NCBI GenBank assembly: GCA_035501935.1
Contig: DATJVC010000030.1
Span: 62,001 to 126,000 of the forward strand
Direction: 5' to 3'
Length of the DNA stretch: 64,000 nucleotides
Source of the DNA: Gammaproteobacteria bacterium
Lineage (GTDB): Bacteria > Pseudomonadota > Gammaproteobacteria > JAJPIJ01
In this document: positions 8,830-17,905 of the stretch, one piece after another
How positions within the stretch are numbered: position 1 is the stretch's first letter
Layout of the letters: each line of letters begins with the position of its first letter
Notes under the pieces: model-generated
Told to the model about the DNA's origin: nothing
The model's input: the letters and a program-made list of their open reading frames with translations, nothing else
Databases searched by the model: none
Translations under genes and position numbers: made by a program

Positions 8830-9456
8830 TCACTGCATCACGATGCCGGTGCCCGGCAGGTTTATGGTGTACCACTGCAATTCACAACTGGCGCTGATGT
8901 TTTTCGTGTTGACCTGCAGTTTGATCACGGGTTCGGTGCGCAGGAAACTGCACCTGCCGACGCTGTACAGTCCCACCGCCTTTTTGTCCAATGCATCAAG
9001 CAAGTCAAAAAAATCCCCTTCATGCAGCAGGCCCAGTTCCAGTTTCATGGTACTGCTGAAGATCTGGAAGGCGCCGGTGTTCAGCGCATAGGGCGGGGTG
9101 TATGGTGTCTGCGCGGCTAGCTGGTAATTTAACTGGGGCAGTTCAATTACCTTGCTGGCTTCGCGCAGTGTCTCCAACCAGCTCAGCCGGTTTTCCTGGC
9201 CCACGATGCCGCGCCGTTGCAGCGCCACGAACTTCGGCTGCTGCTTCCGGAAGGTTTTTTCCTCATCATCGACGGACAGATAGCGCCGGCTGACGTCACT
9301 AAAACGGTGGTGTGCAGTCTGATTGGTCTGCCCCATGCGCGCCCGGAAATAATACCCCCCCGTCAGCATGCCGCCGCTCAACACCGTGCATACGAACAGC
9401 ACGACGAACGCGCCGCGGAGGTACGCCCAGTCAAATCTGCTGTTTTTATCCGCCAT
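8830..9456 (-). CDS. MshJ/PilO-like inner-membrane pilus alignment protein
   Basis: 208 residues: a short cytoplasmic N terminus, one TM helix (about 15-35), a coiled-coil stretch (about 45-85) and a C-terminal alpha/beta domain with a QIFSSTMKLELGLLHEGDFF segment, the region where PilO/GspM/MshJ proteins carry their ferredoxin-like fold (the MELxxxGxxxxL pattern). It is thought to pair with the PilN-like half of the upstream gene in the inner-membrane alignment complex. Its start lies 3 bases after the stop of that gene, so translation is likely coupled. Confidence 0.72.
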   Translation of the reverse strand: MADKNSRFDWAYLRGAFVVLFVCTVLSGGMLTGGYYFRARMGQTNQTAHHRFSDVSRRYLSVDDEEKTFRKQQPKFVALQRRGIVGQENRLSWLETLREASKVIELPQLNYQLAAQTPYTPPYALNTGAFQIFSSTMKLELGLLHEGDFFDLLDALDKKAVGLYSVGRCSFLRTEPVIKLQVNTKNISASCELQWYTINLPGTGIVMQ

Positions 9457-9459
9457 GAC

Positions 9460-11172
9460 TCAAGTACCCTTCATACCCAGCACCACGCGCACGTTGAAGT
9501 GGGCTTCCTGTGGCCTGGCCTCCGTGCTGACACTGCCGTGAAGGTTGGCGCTGGAGCTCACGTCCAGCGGTTCTGTAACCACCTGTACTTCATAGACCGA
9601 AGGTTGCGTTTTCAAAATGCCGCTGAATCCATTCACACGCCCCAAAGCGCGCTGGTAATCGCCGTCGAAAGGGCTGATGTGGCCGCTGACCTCGGCGATG
9701 TGGTAATAGGCGTAGGCCGCCGGCGCCGTGGTTGGCGGCGTGGGCGCTGGAACGGCCCGCGCAGGCGTGGGTGCGGCGGTGGATGGCGTTGTCGCGGTTT
9801 GGCTCGGGCCTGAAACCGAGGCCTTCGGATCCACGCTCGCGGTCCAATCGATTTTATCCACCTGCAAATCCGGATAGGGTTCCAAGGCATAACTGATAAT
9901 GGACAGTATGGGCGTCGGGACGGCCTTGTGGCGCATCAGGCTATCAGCGATGTCCACGGCGGTTTTCATGCCGTAGGCATCCACCGCCGTTTGGGGTATG
10001 CGTTCACGCGCCTGCAGATAACGGGCGTTGTAATAATCGGCCTTGCGGCTCAAATCCTCCGCTTCCTGACTCAGCGTGATTCCCTCGAAAAACTGAAAAC
10101 CGCTCCACAGCGTGCTGCCCAAGAGCAGCAACAGCGCCGCCACCTGCAGCGCGCTCCGCGTCCTGTGGAGATCGTAGTAGTGCATGGCCGGGCGCGGCGC
10201 GTAGTGATTCTTGGGGCGTTGCGAGAGCAGCAACTGCACGAACAGGAGATCGCTGTATGGGCTCTCCACATGTCCGGCGATGCCAATCTTGTGCGCGGCC
10301 GCCCCGATGTCGATGAGTTGATAACGAACCTGATCTGAATCCACGCAGCTCGACTCGAGCTCGGCGGTCAGGGCCCCACCGGTCAGGATATATACCGACA
10401 GGGGCGCGTCGCGCGAGGTCAGTCGCATGCCGTTCAGATAACGGCGTATCTTTTCGACCTCGCCGGTCACATAGGGACCATAGGGCGCCGTGCCCAGTCT
10501 CGGGAGCTTGACCTGGCGGCTGAATTTGAATTGCTGATCTTTGAAAAAGGTCTGCCGCAGGCCACTGGCGCTGTGCAGACTGACCAGAAGCACGTTGGGA
10601 GTACGGGCGCCGATCTTTGTGAGCAGCAGGCGGCTCAGCATCGGCAACGAATAGACACCGGCCAGCGGCACCTTGCTCCGCGCCAGTACGTGCAGCAGGG
10701 GATTGAAAAACTCCGGCTGGGTCAGGGCGCACAAAAGAATGTTGTCATCTCGACGACCCTCGGTCTCGCGGCCCTGCGTCAGGGTGTAATAATACGGCGT
10801 GCCGCGGAACAGCCGCCCCACCCGTCTCTCGATCAGGGCGCGGCGGTCGCCGCCGGAAATGTGCGGGATGGTATCCTGCCGGAATTCCTCCTCGACCACA
10901 TCCGCCAGCAGATAGAGCGGCACGTCCGGGTCCGCCTGGAAATATTGCTCCAATTCCGACAGGGCCGGTTCGCTGCTGATGTCGATATCGCCCGCCGTTG
11001 CCGCGGCTGCCTTGTTTCTTTCAAAGGTTTTCTGTTTCAAGACCGACAAATCGAAATGTCGGGCATCGCCCAATGTTCCACCCTGCCAGTCATAGATCGA
11101 GGCCCGGTCACCGCTGATGACCAGGGCCCGGCGGTCGAAGAATTCAAACCTTGATTTTGGTGATGAGGTCAT
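9460..11172 (-). CDS. Fused MshI (PilM-like) and PilN-like pilus biogenesis protein
   Basis: 570 residues. The first about 330 form a cytoplasmic domain of the actin-like PilM/GspL/MshI type, with a PYYYTLTQGRE segment and a KIRRYLNGMRL stretch. A single TM follows (about 341-357), then a coiled-coil (about 365-390) and a periplasmic PilN/GspL-like domain interrupted by a Pro/Ala/Thr-rich linker (about 455-482). It therefore combines in one chain what PilM and PilN do separately, as GspL does in type II secretion. Its 5' end overlaps the mshG-like 3' end by 29 bases. The exact family name is uncertain; the role in the platform complex is well supported by context. Confidence 0.72.
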   Translation of the reverse strand: MTSSPKSRFEFFDRRALVISGDRASIYDWQGGTLGDARHFDLSVLKQKTFERNKAAAATAGDIDISSEPALSELEQYFQADPDVPLYLLADVVEEEFRQDTIPHISGGDRRALIERRVGRLFRGTPYYYTLTQGRETEGRRDDNILLCALTQPEFFNPLLHVLARSKVPLAGVYSLPMLSRLLLTKIGARTPNVLLVSLHSASGLRQTFFKDQQFKFSRQVKLPRLGTAPYGPYVTGEVEKIRRYLNGMRLTSRDAPLSVYILTGGALTAELESSCVDSDQVRYQLIDIGAAAHKIGIAGHVESPYSDLLFVQLLLSQRPKNHYAPRPAMHYYDLHRTRSALQVAALLLLLGSTLWSGFQFFEGITLSQEAEDLSRKADYYNARYLQARERIPQTAVDAYGMKTAVDIADSLMRHKAVPTPILSIISYALEPYPDLQVDKIDWTASVDPKASVSGPSQTATTPSTAAPTPARAVPAPTPPTTAPAAYAYYHIAEVSGHISPFDGDYQRALGRVNGFSGILKTQPSVYEVQVVTEPLDVSSSANLHGSVSTEARPQEAHFNVRVVLGMKGT

Positions 11173-12349
11173 AAATCGGTCCCAGCACGGAAATCATGAC
11201 CCACGCGAGCAGTCCGCCCATGATGACGGTCATGGCCGGCTCGATCAGCGTTTGCAGCTTGGCGATGGATTCCCTGACATCGCGGCTGTAAAAATAACCC
11301 ACGTTGACCAGCGCCGCATCCAGCGCCCCGGTGTTCTCCCCCACGCGCAGCATGCGCAATACCAGCGGCGGGAACAGACCGGAGGCGGAGAAGCTCACGG
11401 CGATCCCGGCGCCGTCGGCGATCCGCCGCCCGGCATCCTGAATGGCCGCCTCGACCGCCTTGTTACCGACGATATCGGCGCAGATGCGAATGCAATCCAG
11501 CACGGTGACGCCGGAGGTATACATCAAGGCGAAATAATTGGCAAAGCGGGCCAGAATTGTTTTCTTCAGGATCGGACCGATGATCGGCACGTTCAGAAGC
11601 CAGCCGTCGACCCTGGCGCGAAAGGGGGGACTGGTGCGTATCCCCACCAGCACGCCAATCACCAATGCGGTGGGCAGCCCCAGGATCAGATACCAGTATT
11701 TCACGAAAATATTCGAAACGACGACCAGTATGCGGGTGTGCAGCGGCAGTTGCTGCCCCATGTTCTTTATGAACTGCAGCAGTTGCGGCACCAGGTAAAT
11801 CATCAGGAAAAACAGCACGGCGGTCACCACGACGAAGACGAAGGCTGGATACATGAACAGTTTCTTGGTGTGCGCGGCCTGCTCGTCGGCCCATTTGAGA
11901 TTTTCGGTCATCTGCCGCAAGACTTCAGGCAGCTGGCCGGATTCCTCGCCGACCCGGATCAAATTGACGAACACGTTATTGAAGGCGTGCGGAAAATCGT
12001 TCATGGCCTGCGACAGGTTCTTGCCGCCCTGGATGGATTCGACCATGGCCGAACAGATCTCGCGCAGCCTGCGGCTTTCCATGCTGTCGCGCAGATCGGC
12101 CAGCCCCTCCAAGATGGGCACGCCGGCGCGCACCAATTGCTCCAGATGAAAACAGAAATTGATCAAATCGACGCGCTTGATGCCGCGTCCCGATACGCTC
12201 TTGCCGCGCGTCTTCATTTCGCGGTAGTTGACCAGCTCCATCCCCATGCGGCTCAAACGGAGTTCCAAATCACCGACATTGACCGCGTCCAGGTTGCCGT
12301 GCATGACGCGGCCCTGCGTGGTGACGGCCTTGTAGCGATACATTTCCAT
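11144..12349 (-). CDS. mshG: Type IV pilus/T2SS inner-membrane platform protein
   Basis: The 401-residue protein has two tandem T2SSF domains of about 120 residues, each ending in TM segments, as in PilC/GspF/MshG. Recognisable family stretches are the N-terminal YRYKAVTTQGRVMHGNLDA, the LVRAGVPILEGLADLRDS helix, the GVTVLDCIRICADIVGN repeat of it in the second domain, and the C-terminal TLIEPAMTVIMGGLLAWVM. It would turn conformational work of the ATPase into pilin extraction from the membrane. It lies 16 bases after the ATPase gene, the usual mshE-mshG order. Confidence 0.93.
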   Translation of the reverse strand: MEMYRYKAVTTQGRVMHGNLDAVNVGDLELRLSRMGMELVNYREMKTRGKSVSGRGIKRVDLINFCFHLEQLVRAGVPILEGLADLRDSMESRRLREICSAMVESIQGGKNLSQAMNDFPHAFNNVFVNLIRVGEESGQLPEVLRQMTENLKWADEQAAHTKKLFMYPAFVFVVVTAVLFFLMIYLVPQLLQFIKNMGQQLPLHTRILVVVSNIFVKYWYLILGLPTALVIGVLVGIRTSPPFRARVDGWLLNVPIIGPILKKTILARFANYFALMYTSGVTVLDCIRICADIVGNKAVEAAIQDAGRRIADGAGIAVSFSASGLFPPLVLRMLRVGENTGALDAALVNVGYFYSRDVRESIAKLQTLIEPAMTVIMGGLLAWVMISVLGPIYDLITKIKV

Positions 12350-12365
12350 CAGCGGGATGCCGGCC

Positions 12366-14084
12366 TCAAATCAGCCGCTCCGTCAAATCCACGACGCGCG
12401 AGACCTCATCGATGCTGGTAACGCCCTCGTTGACGCGGCGGATGGCCATGTCGGCCAGCGTCTTGAAGTCCTTGGACAGCGCCAGCGTGTTCAAATCCTT
12501 GAGGGTGGCGGCGCGCGCGATGGCCTCGTCGATGTCGCGATCGAACTTGAGCAGTTCCATGAGCGCGGTGCGGCCCTTGTACCCCTGGTTGTCGCAATGC
12601 ACGCAACCCTTGGCCCGGTAGATCACCTGCGGCCCCGGTGTCAGCTTGATGTTCAGCAGCTTGCGCTCCAGATCGCTCGGCTCGTAGGCCTCCTTGCACT
12701 GCGGGCACAGCTTGCGCACGAGGCGCTGGGCGATGACGCCGATGATGTTGCCGGCCATGATTTCAGGGCGGATGCCGATGTCGATGAGGCGCGAAACCGC
12801 GCCGAGCGCGGAATTGGTGTGCAGGGTGGAGAAGACCTGGTGGCCGGTCATGGCGGCGCGGAAGGCCATGGTGGCGGTCTCTTCGTCGCGGATTTCACCG
12901 ATCAGGATGATGTCCGGGTCCTGGCGCAGGATGGCGCGGATGCCGCCGGCGAAGTCCAGGCGCACGTTGTCGCTGATCGCCGTCTGGCGTATGCGGCTCA
13001 TGGGGTATTCCACCGGATCTTCCAGGGTCATGATGTTGACGTCCTCGGTGTTCAGGTGATTGAGCACCGAGTACAGCGTGGTGGTCTTGCCCGATCCCGT
13101 CGGTCCGGTCACCAGCAGAATGCCCTCCGGTCGCGCCACCATGAGCCGCAGGTTGTTGAGCACGTCCTCCTCCAGACCGAGTTGATCCAGCGCGACGATG
13201 CCTTTCTGCCGATCCAGGATGCGCAGCACGATGTTCTCGCCGTGCACGGTCGGCAGCGTGGCCACGCGGAAGTCGATGGGGTGGCCCATCAGCGACAGCG
13301 AGATGCGCCCGTCCTGCGGCGCCCGCATCTCGGCGATATCCATCCCCGACATGACCTTGAGCCGCACGGCGATCGCCGGCCAGTAATTCTTGTGCAGGCT
13401 GCGGATCTGACGCAGCACGCCGTCGATACGGTAGCGGAAGCGCAGGAAGCCCTCCTCCGGTTCGAAATGGATGTCGGAGGCGCCGCGTTTGACCGCGTCG
13501 CCGAGCAGGGCGTTGACCAGCCGCACCACCGGCTGGCTGTACTCGCCGCTGTCCATCTCCAGGCTGGCATAGTCGATCTCGCCGGTCTCGATCTCCTGCA
13601 GGATGCCGTCGACCGACAACTCATAACCGTAGAAGCGTTCGATGGCCTTGTCGATCTCCGTGTCGATGGCCAGCACCGGCACGATCTCGACGTCGCCGCC
13701 GAGCAGGGCGGCGAGTTGATCCAGCACCACGACGTTGAAGGTGTCCGCCATGGCCACGGACAGGCGGTTGCGGTTCATGTCATAGGTCAGCGGCAGGACG
13801 CGGAAACGGCGGGCGGCATCCTTGGGCAGCAGCTTGATGGCCTCGTTGTCGGCCACCACTTTTTCCAGATCGACGCTTTGCTGGCCCAGCGCGCCGCCGA
13901 GCACGTCGAGGATGACGGCTTCGGTGGCGAACCCGAGGCGTACGAGAATCTTGCCGAGGTGTTCCTTCTGCTTTTTCTGCTCGGTGAGGGCGATGCGGAT
14001 CTGGTCGTGGCTGACCACGCCCTTCTCCACCAGCAGTTCACCGATGCGCAGCGTGGGCTGTTGCTTGGGGTTCAGATCAGCCAT
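12366..14084 (-). CDS. mshE: MSHA-type pilus extension ATPase with c-di-GMP-binding N domain
   Basis: 572 residues, full length for the GspE/PilB/MshE family. Walker A GPTGSGKT is at 327-334, the Asp box near 356, Walker B and signature at about 391-404 (DIILIGEIRDEETA), and the His box near 416. Four zinc cysteines occur as CPQC (460-463) and CVHC (494-497). Residues 13-36 match the MshEN motif (RxGxLLVxxG... ending in Q), and a second copy starts at about 42 (LGKILVRLG); in Vibrio MshE this tandem motif binds c-di-GMP and licenses pilus extension. The product powers pilin polymerisation. A cyclase gene sits in the same island. Confidence 0.94.
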   Translation of the reverse strand: MADLNPKQQPTLRIGELLVEKGVVSHDQIRIALTEQKKQKEHLGKILVRLGFATEAVILDVLGGALGQQSVDLEKVVADNEAIKLLPKDAARRFRVLPLTYDMNRNRLSVAMADTFNVVVLDQLAALLGGDVEIVPVLAIDTEIDKAIERFYGYELSVDGILQEIETGEIDYASLEMDSGEYSQPVVRLVNALLGDAVKRGASDIHFEPEEGFLRFRYRIDGVLRQIRSLHKNYWPAIAVRLKVMSGMDIAEMRAPQDGRISLSLMGHPIDFRVATLPTVHGENIVLRILDRQKGIVALDQLGLEEDVLNNLRLMVARPEGILLVTGPTGSGKTTTLYSVLNHLNTEDVNIMTLEDPVEYPMSRIRQTAISDNVRLDFAGGIRAILRQDPDIILIGEIRDEETATMAFRAAMTGHQVFSTLHTNSALGAVSRLIDIGIRPEIMAGNIIGVIAQRLVRKLCPQCKEAYEPSDLERKLLNIKLTPGPQVIYRAKGCVHCDNQGYKGRTALMELLKFDRDIDEAIARAATLKDLNTLALSKDFKTLADMAIRRVNEGVTSIDEVSRVVDLTERLI

Positions 14085-14212
14085 TCACGCGCATCCGATA
14101 GCATGATTGCAATTGCATGATGGCTCCGGCCCTCGCACGGCAACCGTGTCTTGGTGATGCAACGCATCTCACGGGGATTCTTGAGATGAGTTCTAGCCAG
14201 GCTCCTGATCAT

Positions 14213-15991
14213 TCACGGTGGGCCTCCGCCGCCGGCATCGGACAGGGCCTGGATGCGGCCCAGGACCTGGTCCGTGGCAAAGTTGACCGGCCGTTTGCCG
14301 GCCAAATCCAGCGCCATTCTGTAGTAATTGAGCGCTGTTTTCCGCTCACCCAGGTGGTCCAGACTCACCGCCAGATTGTATACGTAATCGGTGTTGCTGG
14401 AATCCTGTTTATAGGCGTCAAAATAAGCCTGCTGTGCCTCCGGCCAGCGCCCCTCGCGGGCGTAGACGTTGCCCAGGAGATAATGCACGTTGGCGGCGTG
14501 GGGATCCTGCTGGAGCAACAGCTTGAGATCGCTTTCATCGGCAATGGTCGGCTGCTCGCGGCGCAGCGCGGTCCATGCCGCCTGTGCGTAGGCATCGTTG
14601 GGGTCCAGATGCAACAGCCGGCCGTACACTTCCGCCGCTCCGGCGCGATCGCCGCGCCGTTGCTGGATCGCCGCCAGGCCCAGCAGGGCATCGCGTTGAT
14701 CCGGCTGCTTGTCCAGCACCTCGCGGTAGAGTTGTTCGGCGCGCCAGTAGTCCGCGGCCTGGTAGGCGCCATAGGCCTCTTGAATTTTCGGATTGACGGC
14801 CTTGCCGCCGCGCACCGTACTGATCTTGATCTCGCCCGGTGAGACGTCATACATCGAGGCGGTGGCCTGGTTCTGATCGGCGGCGGTGACTTGCCCTTTT
14901 GATTTGGATGGTTTTGCCCTGGTCGGTTTTTCCTGCGATCGTTTCTCCCGGGGTGGCGTTCCCGCGACGGATTTCTCCAACGGCTGACTCTTCGCGATAT
15001 CCGCCGCCACGGGCGCTTGTTCCGTTTGGGGGGCGGGCGCCTCTGCGGTTTCCTTTTTTTCCTCGGGCATCGGCGCGGCGTTCTCGGTCGGCGTGGGCGG
15101 GTTGGCTGCCATCTGATTTTCGACGGCGGTCTCTGGCGGTGGAGAGGGGGACGTGGATTCAGTGTTGGAGGACGGAGCTTGCTCCGCCGCGGGCGGCGCA
15201 AGCGCGCCGGCCTGTTCCAGATTCCCCTGGGGCTGCACTTCCGGAAGTGTTGGCGGTCCGTGTGCGAGACCCGTGATCGCGGAGGCGGGCAACTGGCGCA
15301 CCGCGGGTACCGTCATCTGGTACCGGACCCAGAAATAACCCGCGGCAATGGTTATGGTCACCACCATCAACGCGGCAATCATGCCGATCGGCGAACGGCG
15401 GCGCGAGGGACGGGCAAAGACCGCTTGCGCGGTCACGGGCGTATCCCTCAACAGATTCGCGCGCCCCGATGCCTGCGGGAGTCCCGCGGCATCGCCATCA
15501 TCGACGCCCATCTCGGCGGTTGCCGCTTCAGCGGATGACACCGACGATGGCGGCTCCATCAGCACCGATGTCTGCTCGAATGGAGCGGGATGGGTCTCGG
15601 ACAGCGCGGTGGGCGGTTCCGTGAGGCTGATGGGCTCACCGTAGTCGTATTGCTCCTCCGCCGCCAGATCGATCTCATCGCCCCGGCCGGGCATGACCTC
15701 TTCGCTCGGAGAGGGCGCGATAAAGCGGTCGGCTTCCTCCTGCGCCGCGGACGAAGCGGCGGGTGGCAAAGGTTGGGGGGAGGGTGTCCGCTCTATGGGC
15801 TCCAGACTCAAGCGGCTGGTGTCGAACGTGCCGGTGTGCGGCGGCACGGGCGCCTCGCCCGGTGTGGCGCGACCGGCGCTCGAAGCAGCGGCATGTTCGC
15901 CGGTCCGCTGCGTTTGCAGGTTTTGCTGTTCGAAGGCGGCCTTCTTTTTTTCCGCTTCCGCCTTTTTCAGCGCCTCCATGAGCAGGCTCAT
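14213..15991 (-). CDS. MshN-like TPR pilus biogenesis protein
   Basis: 592 residues. The N terminus MSLLMEALKKAEAEKKKA is typical of MshN-like proteins. A long Pro/Ala/Glu-rich cytoplasmic segment, one TM (about 203-223), a low-complexity Pro/Lys-rich periplasmic linker (about 250-375) and several C-terminal TPR units (from about 400) follow. It is probably a bitopic inner-membrane protein whose TPRs contact peptidoglycan-spanning or outer-membrane parts. It lies between the secretin gene (12 bases upstream) and mshE (128-base gap downstream). The gap before mshE holds no recognisable terminator. Confidence 0.75.
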   Translation of the reverse strand: MSLLMEALKKAEAEKKKAAFEQQNLQTQRTGEHAAASSAGRATPGEAPVPPHTGTFDTSRLSLEPIERTPSPQPLPPAASSAAQEEADRFIAPSPSEEVMPGRGDEIDLAAEEQYDYGEPISLTEPPTALSETHPAPFEQTSVLMEPPSSVSSAEAATAEMGVDDGDAAGLPQASGRANLLRDTPVTAQAVFARPSRRRSPIGMIAALMVVTITIAAGYFWVRYQMTVPAVRQLPASAITGLAHGPPTLPEVQPQGNLEQAGALAPPAAEQAPSSNTESTSPSPPPETAVENQMAANPPTPTENAAPMPEEKKETAEAPAPQTEQAPVAADIAKSQPLEKSVAGTPPREKRSQEKPTRAKPSKSKGQVTAADQNQATASMYDVSPGEIKISTVRGGKAVNPKIQEAYGAYQAADYWRAEQLYREVLDKQPDQRDALLGLAAIQQRRGDRAGAAEVYGRLLHLDPNDAYAQAAWTALRREQPTIADESDLKLLLQQDPHAANVHYLLGNVYAREGRWPEAQQAYFDAYKQDSSNTDYVYNLAVSLDHLGERKTALNYYRMALDLAGKRPVNFATDQVLGRIQALSDAGGGGPP

Positions 15992-16003
15992 AGACTCAAG
16001 ACC

Positions 16004-17716
16004 TCACGGTGCGGGATTGCCGGTCTGCTCGGGCGGTTTGACAACGCCGGTGTCAAAGGGGGGATTCAGGAAGGGCTTGTAAGACTTGAAATCGCCGTTG
16101 AGGCTGGCGTCTTTGATCACCGTGGGTCGCAGGAAGACGACCAGTTCTTTTTTCACGTAGTTGTTGTCGCGCTGTTTGAACAATTCTCCAAACGGGAAAA
16201 TATCCTGCAACCAGGGAACACCCTGCGTCGTGGCTCTAATGTCGTCGGTCATCAATCCGCCCAGCACCGCGGTCTGACCGCTGTTGACCCGCAGCAGCGA
16301 TTCCATCTCCCGCGTCTGGATCACCGGTATCTGATTCGAGATAGGAGTGGCCAGCGGTGTTCCGTTGGGCGCAAATTGCAGCGACGGATTGGGGTCGGCT
16401 ACAAATCCGTTTATTCGCGTGATTGTGGGACGGACATTCAACATGACGGCGCTGTTTTCGTTGATCTGCGGCGTGACGCTCATGATGAGACCGACCGGGA
16501 CGGTGTGGATGTTGGTCTGGAACGTGGAGTTTTGCGCCCCGGTTTGCCCGGCAACGACCGTGTTCGTCGTGATGGTGAAATAAACCTGATTGTCCACCAC
16601 CTTGAGCAGCGCGGTCTGGTTGTTAAGCACCATCAACTTGGGGCTCGACAACACCTTTACATCGCCAAACTCCTTGAGCAGACTCAAGGTCACATCGGTA
16701 GTATTTCCGTTGTAATTGAAGGTGAAAAACTGCCCCAACGACGCCGGATTGAAGGGGGTCGCCGCCCCCCCGCCGGCCACGGCGGAGGCTACGTTGATCT
16801 TGAACTGCGACCCGAGTGAGCCCGCGACTTTGCTCCAGTTGATGCCGGCGGTGTAACGATCATTCAGGGTTACTTCCACGATGGTGGCCTCGACCAGCAC
16901 CTGCCGTTCGGCGCTGGCCATCACTTGATCAAGCAGCTTCTGTATCTGGGCCTGCTGGCGGGAATTGGCCAGCACGGTAATCACGCCGGTTTCCGGATTG
17001 GGAATGACGGACTTTGAAATCGGCACGCTGCCGGGCGAGTTTGTAGCGGTTGGCGTCTCTCCGACAATTGCGATCATATTATTTACCAGCGTCGCCCAGA
17101 AACGCTGGTTGGAGGTGCTGGTGACGCTGGTGGTGGAATTGTTCTGGCCGCCGCCACTGGTACTGCCGCCGCTCGTGCCGCCGCCGGTCCCTCCCGCCGC
17201 TACATCGGTGCCACCGGTGCCCGTCACCTGCGTGGAGACCGCCTCGGTATTGGTCGTGTCCCGTGACATGTTGACAAAATTGACCTTGTAGGTCTGGAAG
17301 TACGGTGTGTCGGGGGTAATCACGATGGTGCCGCTCTTGATCTCATAACGCAGGTTTACCTGTTCGGCGATGCGTTCCAGGATCTGCGGCAGCGTCTGCT
17401 GCACGGCATTGAGCGTAACCACGCCGGTGATCGCCGGATTGACATCCACGTTCATGCCGGCATCGCGCGCGACGGCGAACAGCAGCTCTTTCACCGGCAC
17501 TTCGTTGACGACTACGGTGTAGCGCTCGGGCTCGGCGGTGGGTTGCGGTGCCGGCAATGCCGGCGGATTTTCAACAACACTGGGGATGGGCGTCGCCGTG
17601 GCCGGCGTTTCCGGTTCGGCCTGGATGTGGCCCGTGGAGGTATCGCGGGGCGCAGTCACCAGTTGGGCGCATGCACCCATCATCCCCGCGAGCATAATTA
17701 TCAGATAACGCTTCAT
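16004..17716 (-). CDS. mshL: Pilus secretin (MshL/PilQ/GspD family)
   Basis: 570 residues from the ATG at 17716, chosen because it follows a GGGGGG ribosome-binding site and gives a lipoprotein signal peptide (LAGMMGAC, Cys16). The longer frame to 17791 lacks a signal. Two N-domains precede a Gly/Ser/Thr-rich loop (about residues 175-210), then the secretin core: VLVEATIVEVTLNDRYTAGI, VLSSPKLMVLNNQTALLKV, SLLRVNSGQTAVLGGLM and a C-terminal VFLRPTVI strand. It should form the multimeric outer-membrane gate through which the fibre leaves. The predicted promoter at 17807-17835 would start a unit running mshL-mshN-mshE and onward. Confidence 0.92.
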   Translation of the reverse strand: MKRYLIIMLAGMMGACAQLVTAPRDTSTGHIQAEPETPATATPIPSVVENPPALPAPQPTAEPERYTVVVNEVPVKELLFAVARDAGMNVDVNPAITGVVTLNAVQQTLPQILERIAEQVNLRYEIKSGTIVITPDTPYFQTYKVNFVNMSRDTTNTEAVSTQVTGTGGTDVAAGGTGGGTSGGSTSGGGQNNSTTSVTSTSNQRFWATLVNNMIAIVGETPTATNSPGSVPISKSVIPNPETGVITVLANSRQQAQIQKLLDQVMASAERQVLVEATIVEVTLNDRYTAGINWSKVAGSLGSQFKINVASAVAGGGAATPFNPASLGQFFTFNYNGNTTDVTLSLLKEFGDVKVLSSPKLMVLNNQTALLKVVDNQVYFTITTNTVVAGQTGAQNSTFQTNIHTVPVGLIMSVTPQINENSAVMLNVRPTITRINGFVADPNPSLQFAPNGTPLATPISNQIPVIQTREMESLLRVNSGQTAVLGGLMTDDIRATTQGVPWLQDIFPFGELFKQRDNNYVKKELVVFLRPTVIKDASLNGDFKSYKPFLNPPFDTGVVKPPEQTGNPAP

Positions 17717-17806
17717 TCCCCCCGTACCACACCCTCGCAGGTTGTTATCTACGGTCTTATGCCCGCCGTCTGAGTTAAAGGCGATTATCAACGCGAATCT
17801 CTAAGC

Positions 17807-17835
17807 ATCGTATCTGACTAAATAATCATTATCAA
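17807..17835 (-). promoter_or_regulatory. Predicted sigma-70 promoter of the mshL unit
   Basis: Read on the minus strand, TTGATA (17830-17835) and TACGAT (17807-17812) are separated by exactly 17 bases. This gives a transcript start near 17800 and a leader of about 85 bases before the secretin ATG at 17716. It is the only good match in the 189-base gap between mshM and mshL. The -35 box is embedded in a Fur-like palindrome. Confidence 0.45.
17820..17834. promoter_or_regulatory. Candidate Fur-box-like palindrome over the mshL -35 element
   Basis: On the minus strand the sequence TGATAATGATTATTT matches the 7-1-7 Fur core TGATAATGATTATCA at 13 of 15 positions and overlaps the predicted -35 hexamer, which would be a repressing position. 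This is a pattern match only; the surrounding region is A+T-rich, which raises the chance of coincidence. Confidence 0.35.
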
Positions 17836-17905
17836 CTAGTTGTAGTAATTCTTCAGGCCCGGACGCGGAAAAATTCAACCCGCGTTTTTACTCCCCGGTC
17901 AGGGT

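Noticed and set aside
12357-14120. 587-codon open frame on the plus strand opposite mshE
   Set aside because: It has a His/Ala/Asp/Gln-rich composition without domains and mirrors the third-position bias of the mshE codons; a shadow of the real gene, as are the long frames opposite mshG, metF, metK and pyk.
17840-17905. CGCGG/CCGCG dyad after mshM as a terminator
   Set aside because: The loop is 11 bases and no T-run follows the second arm on the minus strand.
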